DNA of 64,000 nt from Planctomycetota bacterium (lineage in GTDB: Bacteria > Planctomycetota > Phycisphaerae > Sedimentisphaerales > Anaerohalosphaeraceae). Below are positions 26,056-35,301 of the stretch, in pieces. The notes beneath the pieces are model-generated. The model saw only the letters and a program-made list of their open reading frames with translations. It ran no database searches and was not told the DNA's origin. The stretch is taken from the NCBI GenBank assembly GCA_029552545.1, contig JAKPDO010000050.1:1-64000 (forward strand), in the 5' to 3' direction. The translations under genes and the position numbers were made by a program. Each line of letters starts with the position of its first letter. The first letter of the stretch is position 1.

Positions 26056-27141
26056 ATGAAAATAGTGGTATCCGGCATGGTCGGATTGGATAAAAAAGAG
26101 TATCTGGAGGAGGTTTGCGACTATGCCCGTCGGCAGGGCAAGGAGATTCTGCTGTGCAATGTGGGCGATCGGATGTATGCCGAGGCGCCGGATGTGCCGC
26201 CGGGGCGGATTCTGGACATCTCCCGGGAGCGGCTGCATTCGCTTCGCCGCAGTGTGTTTAAGGATATTCTGGCTCAGGCCCGCACCCACGAGCATGTGAT
26301 TGTCAATACGCATGCAACCTTCCGCTGGCGGCATGGGCTTTTTCCGGCCTTTGATTTTTATCAGACACGGGCGCTTAAAGCGGATTTGTTTATCTGCATC
26401 ATAGACAGTGCGGAACGGCTTCACGTGCGGCTCAAGAAAGACCACCGCAGCCAGCATACCCTCAAAGACCTGCTGGTCTGGCGGGAGGAGGAGATTTTGG
26501 GGACCCAGATGATGCAGCAGGGGACGCGTCCGGAGGCGCCGTTTTACTGTCTGGCACGCGGGCTGCACAAAAATACAGTCGAGACCTTTTATCGGCTGGC
26601 GTTTGAGCCGCAGCGTCCGCGGGCCTATCTGAGCTTTCCGATGACCCACGTGGCGGGACTGCCGGATGTGATTGCCGAGATTGACCGGTTTCGCGAGACG
26701 ATGAAGGAGATTTTTACCTGCTTTGACCCGGGCGATTTGGAGGAAGCGTACCTGCCGTATTATGCGAAAAAAGCCAAGCAGGAAGGCCAGAAAACCATCG
26801 AGGTGAAAGCCCTCGGTCAAACGGTCCAGTTTGATGTGGAGGAGGTCCTCCAGATTGAAACCGACATCAACAGCCAGATTTACGCGCGGGATTTTATGCT
26901 GATTGACCAGTCGGAGATGATTATCAGTTTTGTGCCGGCCCTGCCGGATGGGATGCCGGCCTTGTCCAGCGGCGTGGAGCGCGAGCTTCAGCATGCTCAC
27001 GAAACGGCCAAGCAGGTCTATGTAATCTGGATACCCAAGAAGGCCCCGTCGGTGTTTGTGACCCAGACGGCCAGCCGGGTCTTTTCCTCGGCTCAGGAGG
27101 CCCTCGACTTTTTCCGCAAAGAATACGGAGGGCGGATTTGA
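26056..27141 (+). CDS. Fused adenylate-kinase-like / nucleoside 2-deoxyribosyltransferase-like protein
   Basis: 361 residues in two parts. Residues 1-170 resemble archaeal-type adenylate kinase (KIVVSGMVG start, then VIVNTHATF, FICIIDSAERLHVRLKKD). The P-loop is degenerate: SGMVGLDKKEY, with Asp and Lys where GKT is expected. Residues 190-350 resemble nucleoside 2-deoxyribosyltransferases: AYLSFPMTHVAG, RDFMLIDQSEMIISFVP, then SSGVEREL with a Glu where the nucleophile sits, and AKQVYVIW. ATG 26056 follows GGGAGA. deoC starts at the stop codon, so the two are co-translated; a role in deoxynucleotide salvage is inferred. Confidence 0.6.
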   Translation: MKIVVSGMVGLDKKEYLEEVCDYARRQGKEILLCNVGDRMYAEAPDVPPGRILDISRERLHSLRRSVFKDILAQARTHEHVIVNTHATFRWRHGLFPAFDFYQTRALKADLFICIIDSAERLHVRLKKDHRSQHTLKDLLVWREEEILGTQMMQQGTRPEAPFYCLARGLHKNTVETFYRLAFEPQRPRAYLSFPMTHVAGLPDVIAEIDRFRETMKEIFTCFDPGDLEEAYLPYYAKKAKQEGQKTIEVKALGQTVQFDVEEVLQIETDINSQIYARDFMLIDQSEMIISFVPALPDGMPALSSGVERELQHAHETAKQVYVIWIPKKAPSVFVTQTASRVFSSAQEALDFFRKEYGGRI

Positions 27142-27827
27142 TTGTGAAAACGCCTCAGGAACTGGCGGCGCTGATTGACCATACCCTGCTGAGTCCTACA
27201 GCGGTTCAGGCGGATATTCGCCGGCTCTGTCAGGAGGCGATTGAGCATCGGTTTGCGGCGGTGTGCGTCACCGGCAAATGGGTGTCTCTGGCGGCGGACC
27301 TGCTGAGGGGCAGCGGAGTCCGTACGGCGGCGGTGGTCGGCTTTCCGCTGGGAACGGCCAGTCCGCGTCTGAAGGCCCTCGAGGCCCAGGAGGCCGTTAT
27401 GAACGGGGCGGACGAGCTGGATATGGTGGCGGATTTGGCCGCCATTGTAGAAAAAGACGACAAGATGCTCCGGCGAGATATTGAAGCGGTCTGGAAGGTC
27501 TGTCGGCAGATGAACCCGCCGGTGGTGCTGAAGGTGATTATCGAGTCGGCGGCGCTGACGGACGAGCAGATTGTCTTTGCCTGCCGAATCGGTCAGGAGA
27601 TTGGGGTGGATTTTCTCAAAACCAGCACCGGCATGCACAAGGCCGGCGGGGCGACGGTCGAACACGTACGGCTGATGGCTCAGACGGCCCCGCGATGCAG
27701 AATCAAGGCCTCCGGCGGCATCCGAACAGCCCAGCAGGCCCTGGCAATGCTCGAGGCGGGCGCCGCTCGATTAGGGACCTCTTCCTCCGTGCAGATTCTG
27801 CAGGAGTTTGCTTCTGCGGCGAAATAG
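27138..27827 (+). CDS. deoC: Deoxyribose-phosphate aldolase
   Basis: 229-residue class I aldolase cleaving 2-deoxyribose 5-phosphate to glyceraldehyde 3-phosphate and acetaldehyde. Schiff-base Lys is in FLKTSTGM, and the second active Lys is in the C-terminal IKASGGIR; VLKVIIES is also typical. The start is either TTG 27138, overlapping the previous stop and 5 bases after GGAGGG, or GTG 27144. It lies between the kinase/NDT-like gene and pabB; the first neighbour fits nucleoside catabolism. Confidence 0.93.
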   Translation: MIVKTPQELAALIDHTLLSPTAVQADIRRLCQEAIEHRFAAVCVTGKWVSLAADLLRGSGVRTAAVVGFPLGTASPRLKALEAQEAVMNGADELDMVADLAAIVEKDDKMLRRDIEAVWKVCRQMNPPVVLKVIIESAALTDEQIVFACRIGQEIGVDFLKTSTGMHKAGGATVEHVRLMAQTAPRCRIKASGGIRTAQQALAMLEAGAARLGTSSSVQILQEFASAAK

Positions 27828-27837
27828 GGACCGTTCT

Positions 27838-29289
27838 ATGCAGGCGCTCCGTCCCAGACTGTGTCGATGCTTCCTTCGTCCGGTTCAATCGAAGGCCGCT
27901 GTTTCCCGGCTCTGTGAAACGGTTTCCCGCAAAGCGTTTCCGGCCGTCTGGGGCGGCAACGACTCGGTTCATCATTTCAGTGTTTTTTCGGCTCAGCCCG
28001 CAGCCGTTTTTCAGGCGGCTCTGAATGAGACGGCGCTGCCGGTCCGGCTGGAACGGGCTCTTTCTTCCTACCAATTGGCCGAAGAGGTTTCTGTTTCCCA
28101 AGGGGCTTTCTGCGGAGGCTGGATGGGATATTTTGCTTATGAACTGGGGCGGTTTTTTGAAAAGCTGCCGGGTCAGGCACAGGACGATATCAAAATGCCC
28201 GTCGTCTGGCTGGGCTTTTATGATAAGGCCGTTCTCTTTCATCATAACCGGCAGGAATATTGGCTGACGGCGGTTGAGATAGAGGGGGAAAACATTTCCG
28301 CCGAAGACAAGTTTGCCCAGCTGTCCGGCTGGCTGCGGGAGGCCGAACATCAGGATGTGCCGGAGATTCCTTTTGCGGCGGATGCCGAACCGGTTCGGTT
28401 TACATCCCGAATGAGCCGTCAGGACTATCTGGCCGCTCTGGAGCGCATCCGCCGATACATTTATGATGGAGACGTTTATCAGATTAATTTGACCCGGAGG
28501 ATGGAAAGTCCCTTCGACGGAAGACCCATCGACCTTTTTCACTGGCACAGCCGCTGGAACCCCAGTCCGTATGCGGCGTATCTGGCAGCCGAAGACTGGG
28601 CCGTCGTCAGCGCCTCGCCCGAATTGTTTTTGCAGATTCGCGACCGGCATATCTGCACGCGGCCGATGAAAGGAACCCGTCCGCGCGTCAGCGGGCCGAA
28701 TGCGGAGGAACGGAACCGGATGGCGTTTCGGGATTTGGCGGAGAGTGAAAAAGAACAGGCCGAGCTGGCGATGATTGTGGATTTGGAGCGCAATGACCTG
28801 GCGCGGGTCTGCGTGCCCGGCAGCCGGATTGTCTCTCAATTCCGTACGATTGAAGAATACGCTACCGTCTATCAGGCCGTTGCGGCCATAGAGGGGCTGC
28901 TCCCGCGGCGGAATGACCCGGCGCTCTTTTTGGAAATCCTTCGGGCGGTTTTTCCGGGCGGTTCGGTCACGGGGGCCCCGAAAATCCGTGCGATGGAAAT
29001 CATTGATGAACTGGAACCGACGGCTCGCGGAGTTTATACCGGCGCCGTCGGCTGGCTGGGATTGAACGGCGACGCCTGCCTGAATGTGGCTATCCGCACG
29101 ACGGTCGTCAAAAACGGATGTGTTTTCCTCCAGACCGGCGGGGGCATTGTCGCCGACTCGCAGCCGCAGGCGGAATGGGAGGAGATGCTGCTGAAAGCCC
29201 GGGCCCTGCAGAATGCGGTCCAGGCCGTATGCTCGCGGCCGCACAGACCGGCGGTTTTTGCTGTTCATCCCAGCGGCGGCCGTTTATAG
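27838..29289 (+). CDS. pabB: Aminodeoxychorismate synthase component I
   Basis: 483-residue chorismate-binding enzyme of the TrpE/PabB family, making 4-amino-4-deoxychorismate for folate. The C-terminal core has GSVTGAPKIRAMEIIDELE, the signature in which Lys (as in PIAGT/TGAPK types) distinguishes PabB, plus GDVYQINLTRRME and QTGGGIVADS. The adjacent lyase-like gene makes PabB preferable to TrpE. ATG 27838 is chosen; the frame opens inside deoC. No glutamine amidotransferase subunit (pabA) lies nearby. Confidence 0.9.
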   Translation: MQALRPRLCRCFLRPVQSKAAVSRLCETVSRKAFPAVWGGNDSVHHFSVFSAQPAAVFQAALNETALPVRLERALSSYQLAEEVSVSQGAFCGGWMGYFAYELGRFFEKLPGQAQDDIKMPVVWLGFYDKAVLFHHNRQEYWLTAVEIEGENISAEDKFAQLSGWLREAEHQDVPEIPFAADAEPVRFTSRMSRQDYLAALERIRRYIYDGDVYQINLTRRMESPFDGRPIDLFHWHSRWNPSPYAAYLAAEDWAVVSASPELFLQIRDRHICTRPMKGTRPRVSGPNAEERNRMAFRDLAESEKEQAELAMIVDLERNDLARVCVPGSRIVSQFRTIEEYATVYQAVAAIEGLLPRRNDPALFLEILRAVFPGGSVTGAPKIRAMEIIDELEPTARGVYTGAVGWLGLNGDACLNVAIRTTVVKNGCVFLQTGGGIVADSQPQAEWEEMLLKARALQNAVQAVCSRPHRPAVFAVHPSGGRL

Positions 29290-29322
29290 TATGGTTCAAA
29301 TGGCGGATAACCGAAGGATAGT

Positions 29323-30171
29323 ATGGAGCAGGTTTTTCTGAATGGTTCTCTTGTGCCCGCATCCCAGGCCCGAATCGGGATTGATGACAGCTCCTTTTTG
29401 TACGGAATCGGTCTGTTTGAAACGATGCGGGCGGTTGGGGGGCGGGTGTTTCGCTTTTCGGACCATTGGCAGCGGCTGGCGGACTCCGCGCAAGCCCTCT
29501 CGATTGTGAATTCCTATTCCAAGGAGGAGGTACAGGATGCTGTTGGGCAGGTCCTGCGGGCCAACCAGCTGACGGACGCCCGAATTCGGCTGACGCTGAC
29601 CGGCGGCTCCCTGCGGGCCGAAGAAAACCGCCGTTCGACCCTGCTGATTACGGCGACGGCGTTTGTCCCCTATCCGAAAGAGTATTTCGAAAAAGGCGTG
29701 CGGGTGGTGATTACGGATTACCGCCAGAACCCCAAAGACCCCTTTATAGGGCACAAAACGACCTGCTACGGGCCGCGTCTGGCGGCGCTGCGCGTTGCAC
29801 ACGAGAAACTGGCGGCCGAAGCCCTCTGGTTTACAACGGAAAACCGGCTGGCCGAGGGCTGCATCAGCAACGTTTTTTTGATCCGGCAGGGCAAGCTTCT
29901 GACGCCGCCGCTTTCCACACCGGTTCTGCCCGGAATTGCCCGAAAAACAGTGCTCGAGCTGGCTCAGCAGGAAAAGATTGCGACGGAAGAGCGTCCGCTG
30001 GATATCAATGACCTGCTGGCGGCCGAAGAGGTCTTTTTAACCAATGTGGTGATGACGATTCTGCCGGTGGTGGCGGTCGAAGGGCACACCGTCGGCGAAG
30101 GCAAGCCCGGTGCGGTGACCAGACACTTGACGCAGAAATACGAGGAAAAACTTCGGGATTCGACTCTATGA
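29323..30171 (+). CDS. pabC: Aminodeoxychorismate lyase (class IV aminotransferase)
   Basis: 282-residue PLP enzyme of fold type IV. It has SFLYGIGLFETMRA near the N terminus, PLP Lys in GHKTTCYG and LAEGCISNVFLI. The family includes branched-chain aminotransferase and D-amino acid transaminase; the neighbouring pabB makes 4-amino-4-deoxychorismate lyase (forming p-aminobenzoate) the best call. GAAGG precedes ATG 29323. The stop overlaps the next gene as ATGA. Confidence 0.85.
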   Translation: MEQVFLNGSLVPASQARIGIDDSSFLYGIGLFETMRAVGGRVFRFSDHWQRLADSAQALSIVNSYSKEEVQDAVGQVLRANQLTDARIRLTLTGGSLRAEENRRSTLLITATAFVPYPKEYFEKGVRVVITDYRQNPKDPFIGHKTTCYGPRLAALRVAHEKLAAEALWFTTENRLAEGCISNVFLIRQGKLLTPPLSTPVLPGIARKTVLELAQQEKIATEERPLDINDLLAAEEVFLTNVVMTILPVVAVEGHTVGEGKPGAVTRHLTQKYEEKLRDSTL

Positions 30172-31280
30172 AAATCGAACAGATAGAACGGCTGCTCGAG
30201 GAAATCGCCCCGCTGAAACTGGCGCAGGAATGGGACAATGTCGGATTCCTGCTCGGCGACCGCAGGCGGGACATCAAAACCATCCTGCTGACGATTGATA
30301 CGACGATGGCGGTTGTCGCAGAGGCCAAAGCCGCAAAAGCGGACCTGATTTTGGCGTATCATCCGATTATCTGGGACGGGCTGAAAAAGATTACCGCCGA
30401 CGGGCCGACCGCGCCGGTTTATGCCCTGATTCGTGAGGGCATCGGTGTCTTTTCCATCCATACGGCGTTTGATGCCGTGCTGGGCGGTGTCAATGATGCG
30501 CTGGCGGAGATTCTTGAGATTCAGGACCCAAAACCCCTCGGAGATTTTGTCGCCGACCCAAAAGGGCCTCAGTATAAGATTGTAACCTTTGTGCCGACGG
30601 ACTCCGTCAATCAGGTTGCTCAGGCCCTTTACGAAGCTGGAGCCGGCGCCATCGGACATTACTCCCATTGCGGGTTTCAAACCGTCGGGACGGGGACATT
30701 CAAGCCCCTTAAAGGCGCCAACCCGACTATCGGCCGAAGAGGCAAACTGGAGGAAGTACAGGAAATCCGTCTGGAAACCGTCGTTTCCGCTGACAAGGTG
30801 CAGGCGGCGGTGGCCGCCCTTCGGAGGGCCCACCCCTATGAAACGCCGGCATTTGATGTGTTGCGGCATTATGATGTGGAAAACCGCCTCGGATTGGGCC
30901 GTTTCGGCAGACTGCGCAAGCCCCTGAGCGTTCAGCAGGTCCTCGACAGAATTCGTCGGGCAACCGGCACCAAAGCCGTCGGCATTGTCGGGCCGCAAAA
31001 GCGTCTTGTCCGCAGGGCGGCTGTGTGTGCCGGAAGCTGCGGAAAAATCTTAAATGCCGTCATAGACGAAGGATGCGATTTGTATTTGACCGGGGAACTC
31101 AAGCACCATCAAGCCTTGGCGGCAGGCGAAGCCGGGCTGACCTGTCTGTGTCTGTCTCATTCCAATTCAGAACGATTTGCCCTGAAAATCCTGGCTCGGA
31201 AATTGAAAAAACACCTCCGAAATGTCACAATACGGCTCAGCAAACATGATAAGGACCCGTTTGTATGGAAAAAGATTTAA
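30168..31280 (+). CDS. Nif3-like dinuclear metal centre protein
   Basis: 370-residue member of the NIF3/YqfO family (long form, with an inserted central domain of about 130 residues). Metal-binding motifs are AYHPIIWDGL, SIHTAFDAV and, at the C terminus, LYLTGELKHHQAL and CLSHSNSE. The inserted region (about 125-235, VTFVPTDSVNQVAQAL) is the PII-like domain seen in YqfO. The function is unclear; some relatives are GTP cyclohydrolase-like. It overlaps pabC by 4 bases and scpB by 16. Confidence 0.9.
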   Translation: MKIEQIERLLEEIAPLKLAQEWDNVGFLLGDRRRDIKTILLTIDTTMAVVAEAKAAKADLILAYHPIIWDGLKKITADGPTAPVYALIREGIGVFSIHTAFDAVLGGVNDALAEILEIQDPKPLGDFVADPKGPQYKIVTFVPTDSVNQVAQALYEAGAGAIGHYSHCGFQTVGTGTFKPLKGANPTIGRRGKLEEVQEIRLETVVSADKVQAAVAALRRAHPYETPAFDVLRHYDVENRLGLGRFGRLRKPLSVQQVLDRIRRATGTKAVGIVGPQKRLVRRAAVCAGSCGKILNAVIDEGCDLYLTGELKHHQALAAGEAGLTCLCLSHSNSERFALKILARKLKKHLRNVTIRLSKHDKDPFVWKKI

Positions 31281-31966
31281 ACGAGCAGGATAAAATCGAC
31301 AATCAAATAGACCGGCCGGAGCCGTCCGCTGACCTTTCGAAGCCGTCGGAGGATGAGCCGGTGCCCAGTGAGCCGCCGCAGGCGGGATCGGAGGATTTTC
31401 CGGAGGAGATGGAGCCATCGCCGGCGGAGGAAGCCGCGCTGACTCCCACACTCGAAACCGTGATTGAAGCGGTGCTGTTTGCCAGCGATGAGCCGCTCAA
31501 GCCCGCCAAGCTGGCGGAGATTGCCGAGGCGGGCACCCTCAAACAGATTCACCAGTGCGTTCGGGATTTGAACCGCAAGTACCGAGAGGGCGGTTTTTCG
31601 TTCCGCATCGAAAAGATTGCCGGCGGGTATCAGATGATGACGCTGCCGGTTTTTAATCCGTGGCTGTCGAAGCTGGTGAAGGTCCGGGCGGACAACAAAC
31701 TGTCGCCGGCGGCCCTGGAGACCCTGGCGATTATTGCCTATAAGCAGCCGATTATCCGGGCGGATATTGAGGCCATCCGCGGTGTGGCCAGTGGCGAGGT
31801 CATTCGCAATCTGATGTATAAGGGGCTGGTGAAGATTGTCGGCCGCGCGGAGATTCTGGGCCGGCCGATGCAGTACGGCACCACGCAGAAGTTTTTGGAA
31901 GTCTTCGGGCTGAATTCTCTCAAAGACCTGCCCAATGTCGAAGAACTCAAAAACCCCCAGACCTGA
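31265..31966 (+). CDS. scpB: Segregation and condensation protein B
   Basis: 233-residue ScpB, the kleisin-binding subunit of the SMC-ScpAB chromosome condensation complex. An acidic, Pro-rich N-terminal tail (about 1-55) is followed by two winged helices (VIEAVLFASDEPL, then PAALETLAIIAYKQPI and GRPMQYGTT). AAGGA lies 9 bases before ATG 31265. It overlaps nif3-like upstream and mutY downstream (32 bases). Its partner scpA is not in the window. Confidence 0.93.
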   Translation: MEKDLNEQDKIDNQIDRPEPSADLSKPSEDEPVPSEPPQAGSEDFPEEMEPSPAEEAALTPTLETVIEAVLFASDEPLKPAKLAEIAEAGTLKQIHQCVRDLNRKYREGGFSFRIEKIAGGYQMMTLPVFNPWLSKLVKVRADNKLSPAALETLAIIAYKQPIIRADIEAIRGVASGEVIRNLMYKGLVKIVGRAEILGRPMQYGTTQKFLEVFGLNSLKDLPNVEELKNPQT

Positions 31967-33038
31967 AGAGATTCGACAGGCCCTGCTGCGCTGGTGGGAT
32001 CAGGGGCACCGCGATTTGCCCTGGCGGCGGACGAAAGACCCTTATGCCGTCTGGCTGGCGGAAATGATGCTCCAGCAGACGCGCATTGAAACCGTCATTC
32101 CTTATTATGAACGCTTTCTGCAGCGTTTTCCAACAGTTCAGTCGCTGGCGGAGGCCGGACTGGATTCGGTATTAAAGCTGTGGGAGGGGCTGGGCTACTA
32201 CAGCCGAGCCCGCCATCTGCACAAAGCCGCTCAAATCATTGTTCGGGAGTACGGCGGGCGGTTTCCGGAGAAGGCCTGCGAGCTGCAGAAGCTTCCCGGC
32301 GTCGGGCGTTATACCGCCGGAGCCGTAGCGAGCATCGCCTTTCATCAGCCGGCACCGCTGGTGGACGGCAATGTCATACGCGTCCTGTGTCGGCTGTTCT
32401 GCATCCGGCAGGAACCGACCCAAACCGCCGTCAAAAAGAAACTTTGGCAGCTGGCCGAAACCCTGGTTTGTCCTCGACGCCCGGGGGATTTCAACCAGTC
32501 GCTGATGGAGCTGGGGGCCGTTGTCTGCAAACCCGGCCTGCCCGATTGCCGGAATTGTCCATTGGAGCCGTATTGTCTGGCCAACCAAAAGGGGCTTCAA
32601 ACCGTTCTTCCGAAAATGCCCAAAAGCGGCAGACTGCCGGAATATGAAATTGCGGTCGGGATTGTCTTTCGAAGCGGCCGGGTCCTGATTGCCAAAAGAA
32701 GGGCCGAGGGACTTTTGGGGGGATTGTGGGAGTTTCCCGGCGGCAAGAGAGAAACGGGCGAGACGCTCGAGCAGACGGCGGCTCGCGAGATTCGGGAGGA
32801 GACGGGAATCGCGGTTTCCGTCGGCCCGTGTCTGACCGTGGTGCGGCACGCCTATTCCCACTTTAAGATTGTGCTGCATGCCTTTTTGTGTGAGTATCAA
32901 AGCGGAAAAGCCGAGCCGCTCGGCTGTGATGCGGTCAAATGGGTCTGGCCCAGCCGGCTGAAGGAATACGCTTTTCCGGCGGCCAATCACAAAATTTTTC
33001 AAAAACTGCATCCTTGGGTAAACAAAAAGCGGCCTTAA
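31935..33038 (+). CDS. mutY: A/G-specific adenine glycosylase MutY
   Basis: 367-residue base-excision glycosylase removing adenine paired with 8-oxoguanine. HhH-GPD domain: AEMMLQQTRIETV, LPGVGRYTAGAVASIA and catalytic Asp in LVDGNVIRVL. The Fe-S cluster cysteines are in CKPGLPDCRNCPLEPYC, and the C-terminal Nudix-like domain has GGLWEFPGGKRE. It overlaps the end of scpB by 32 bases and likely relies on translational coupling, as no ribosome site is seen. Confidence 0.95.
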   Translation: MSKNSKTPRPEEIRQALLRWWDQGHRDLPWRRTKDPYAVWLAEMMLQQTRIETVIPYYERFLQRFPTVQSLAEAGLDSVLKLWEGLGYYSRARHLHKAAQIIVREYGGRFPEKACELQKLPGVGRYTAGAVASIAFHQPAPLVDGNVIRVLCRLFCIRQEPTQTAVKKKLWQLAETLVCPRRPGDFNQSLMELGAVVCKPGLPDCRNCPLEPYCLANQKGLQTVLPKMPKSGRLPEYEIAVGIVFRSGRVLIAKRRAEGLLGGLWEFPGGKRETGETLEQTAAREIREETGIAVSVGPCLTVVRHAYSHFKIVLHAFLCEYQSGKAEPLGCDAVKWVWPSRLKEYAFPAANHKIFQKLHPWVNKKRP

Positions 33039-33058
33039 TCCCTCTCTTTCAATCGGTG

Positions 33059-33107
33059 CCCCGAAAAGGGATTGCCTTTTTTGGAGAATTCTGCTACCTT
33101 TTCGGGG
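33059..33107 (+). terminator. Inverted repeats after mutY, possible terminator
   Basis: CCCCGAAAAGG (33059-33069) is perfectly complementary to CCTTTTCGGGG (33097-33107). Its AAAAGG can alternatively pair with CCTTTT (33075-33080), forming a hairpin with loop GATTG and a short T tail. The two foldings exclude each other. Confidence 0.4.
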
Positions 33108-33126
33108 GAATACAAGGAGACATTTT

Positions 33127-33729
33127 ATGAAGGGCTTTCTTGACAGTCTGAGTGGGTTGGAGTTGCTGTTTGCCTGCTGTGCGGTTTTTGGAACGGTGTT
33201 GTTTGTCCTTCGAACGATTCTGATGTTTCTTGGGCATATCGGCGGCGCGGATACAGACGGTCAGGTTGGAGCGGACGGGGCGGACGGAGGCGGCGCCGGG
33301 GCTGATGGGGCCGTTCATGACAGCGATTTAAGTTTCAAAACCCTTTCTCTGCAGGGGGTTACCGTCTTTTTTATGATGTTCGGAATAACCGGATGGATGA
33401 TTATGCGGATGGGGGAATTTCATCCGGTGGTTCCGATCGGCATCAGTCTGCTGACCGGCGGTCTGATGCTTTGGCTGATTAAGAAGCTTTTTCAATGGGC
33501 GGGTCGGCTGCAATCCAGCGGAACCCTGAACCTGGACAATGCCGTGGGGCAGGAAGGAACGGTCTATCTGACCATTCGGCCCGGGAAGCCCGGCAAGGTG
33601 CAGCTGGCCGTCCAGGAGCGGTTGACGGTTTTGGAAGCGATTACCGAAAAGCAGGAGGAATTGAAAACCGGACAGACCGTCCGTGTGGTTAAGATTTCAG
33701 CCGGACGTCTGGTCGTTGAAAAAAGTTAG
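33127..33729 (+). CDS. NfeD-like membrane protein
   Basis: 200 residues. The first hydrophobic helix (about 11-37) is followed by a Gly/Asp/Ala-rich linker (GADGADGGGAGADG). Two more helices lie near 74-92 and 97-116, and the C-terminal OB-fold is NfeD-like (NAVGQEGTVYLTIRPG ... VRVVKISAGRLVVE). Such proteins accompany flotillins (YuaF/YuaG type), and here the flotillin gene follows by 32 bases. AAGGAG precedes ATG 33127. The pair probably organises membrane microdomains. Confidence 0.8.
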   Translation: MKGFLDSLSGLELLFACCAVFGTVLFVLRTILMFLGHIGGADTDGQVGADGADGGGAGADGAVHDSDLSFKTLSLQGVTVFFMMFGITGWMIMRMGEFHPVVPIGISLLTGGLMLWLIKKLFQWAGRLQSSGTLNLDNAVGQEGTVYLTIRPGKPGKVQLAVQERLTVLEAITEKQEELKTGQTVRVVKISAGRLVVEKS

Positions 33730-33761
33730 GTGCAAAGAAGGGTTCGAGAAAGGAGAGAATT

Positions 33762-35282
33762 ATGACCTTGACCTGGCCTGTGCTGCTGCTGATTTGGTGT
33801 TCGATTGCCGCTCTTGTTCTGTTTTTCCTGGTGATGTTTCTGGCGTCGCGGTATCGGCGGTGCTCGTCCGACCAGATCCTGGTGATTTACGGCCGCGTCG
33901 GGAAGAATCAGACGGCACGCTGCATCCACGGCGGCGGAGCGTTCGTCTGGCCGCTGATTCAGGATTACGCGTACATGAGTCTGACGCCGATGACCATCAC
34001 CATTCCGCTGGAAAATGCGCTGTCTTTGCAGAATATCCGGATTAATGTTCCGAGCACCTTTACCGTCGGCATCAGCACGGAACCGGCGATTATGAATAAT
34101 GCGGCGGAGCGTCTGCTGCGGCTGACTCCTCATCAGATCGAGGAAATGGCCAAGGAGATAATTTTCGGGCAGCTTCGTCTGACGGTGGCCTCTCTGACGA
34201 TTGAGCAGATTAATCAGGACCGGGAAAGTTTTTTGGAGGCCATTCGAAAAAACGTAGAGCCGGAACTGAACAAAATCGGGCTGATTCTGATTAACGTCAA
34301 CATCACCGATATTACGGACGGCTCGAATTACATCGAAAGCATCGGCAAAAAGGCGGCCGCCGAAGCGATTAATACGGCAAAAATTGATGTCGCCGAACAG
34401 GAAAAAATCGGCGCAATCGGTGAAGCTCAGGCCAACCGAGAACGGACCATTCGTGTGGCGGAGAATTACGCAGAGGCCGAAAAGGGACAGAAAAAGGCCG
34501 AGGCGGATAAGCGAATTTATATCCAGCAGCAGGAGGCGGAGGCCGTCAAAGGAGAGAAAAAGGCGGTCGCGGAACAGCGGATTTTTGTCCAGCAGCAGGA
34601 AGCCCTTGCTGTCAGCGGGGAAAATAAGGCCAAGGCGGATATTGCCGAATCCGAGGCGCAGCTGGCTATCAGACGGGCGGAGGCCCTTCGAAAAGGCGAA
34701 GTGGCCAAACGGCAGGCCGAAGCGGAGATTCAGAAGGCCCAGTATTTGGCGGAACAGCAGCGGCTGACGGCCGAAGTGATTGTCAAGCAGGAAATTGAAA
34801 AGCAGAAGGTTGAAATTGAAGCTGAGGCCCTTGCGGAACGGTATCGCCGGGAGGCCAAAGGACAGGCCGATGCCATTCTGGCCAAATATGAAGCGGAGGC
34901 CAAAGGACTTCGTCAAGTGCTGGAAAGCAAGGCCGCCGGCTATCGGATGCTGGTGGAAAGCTGCAACGGAGACGCCCGCTCGGCCGCAACCCTGCTGATG
35001 ATTGAGAAACTGGAGGAAATCGTCAGTCGCCAGGTGGAGGCCATTAAGAATCTCAAGATTGAGAAGATTACAGTTTGGGATTCAGGCGGCTCCGATAAGG
35101 GCGGCTCATCCACAGCCAATTTTCTGTCCAGTTTAATCAAGTCGCTGCCGCCTCTGCAGGAGATTGCAGCCATGGCGGGGGTGGAACTGCCGGCGTATTT
35201 GGGCAAGATGTCCGAGGAAAGGAAGGAAGCAGTCGCAGCCCATGGAAAGTCTGAAGAGGCCGCATCAAAAAAGACAACCTGA
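33762..35282 (+). CDS. Flotillin-like protein
   Basis: 506 residues. An N-terminal membrane helix (about 5-30) and SPFH/band-7 domain (ILVIYGRVGKN onwards) are followed by a long helical flotillin region, about 190-400. That region is rich in Ala/Glu/Lys/Gln with repeated phrases (AEADKRIYIQQQEAEAVKGE, AVAEQRIFVQQQEALAVSGE), then a short C-terminal tail. It scaffolds membrane microdomains, with the NfeD-like partner immediately upstream. GAAAGGAG precedes ATG 33762. A strong terminator follows. Confidence 0.92.
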   Translation: MTLTWPVLLLIWCSIAALVLFFLVMFLASRYRRCSSDQILVIYGRVGKNQTARCIHGGGAFVWPLIQDYAYMSLTPMTITIPLENALSLQNIRINVPSTFTVGISTEPAIMNNAAERLLRLTPHQIEEMAKEIIFGQLRLTVASLTIEQINQDRESFLEAIRKNVEPELNKIGLILINVNITDITDGSNYIESIGKKAAAEAINTAKIDVAEQEKIGAIGEAQANRERTIRVAENYAEAEKGQKKAEADKRIYIQQQEAEAVKGEKKAVAEQRIFVQQQEALAVSGENKAKADIAESEAQLAIRRAEALRKGEVAKRQAEAEIQKAQYLAEQQRLTAEVIVKQEIEKQKVEIEAEALAERYRREAKGQADAILAKYEAEAKGLRQVLESKAAGYRMLVESCNGDARSAATLLMIEKLEEIVSRQVEAIKNLKIEKITVWDSGGSDKGGSSTANFLSSLIKSLPPLQEIAAMAGVELPAYLGKMSEERKEAVAAHGKSEEAASKKTT

Positions 35283-35301
35283 TGAGGGTTTCTGTTGAAT
35301 G

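Noticed and set aside
33726..34916. 396-residue minus-strand frame opposite the flotillin gene
   Set aside because: It is antisense to the repetitive helical part of flotillin; its Phe/Leu/Gly repeats mirror the Ala/Glu/Lys codons.
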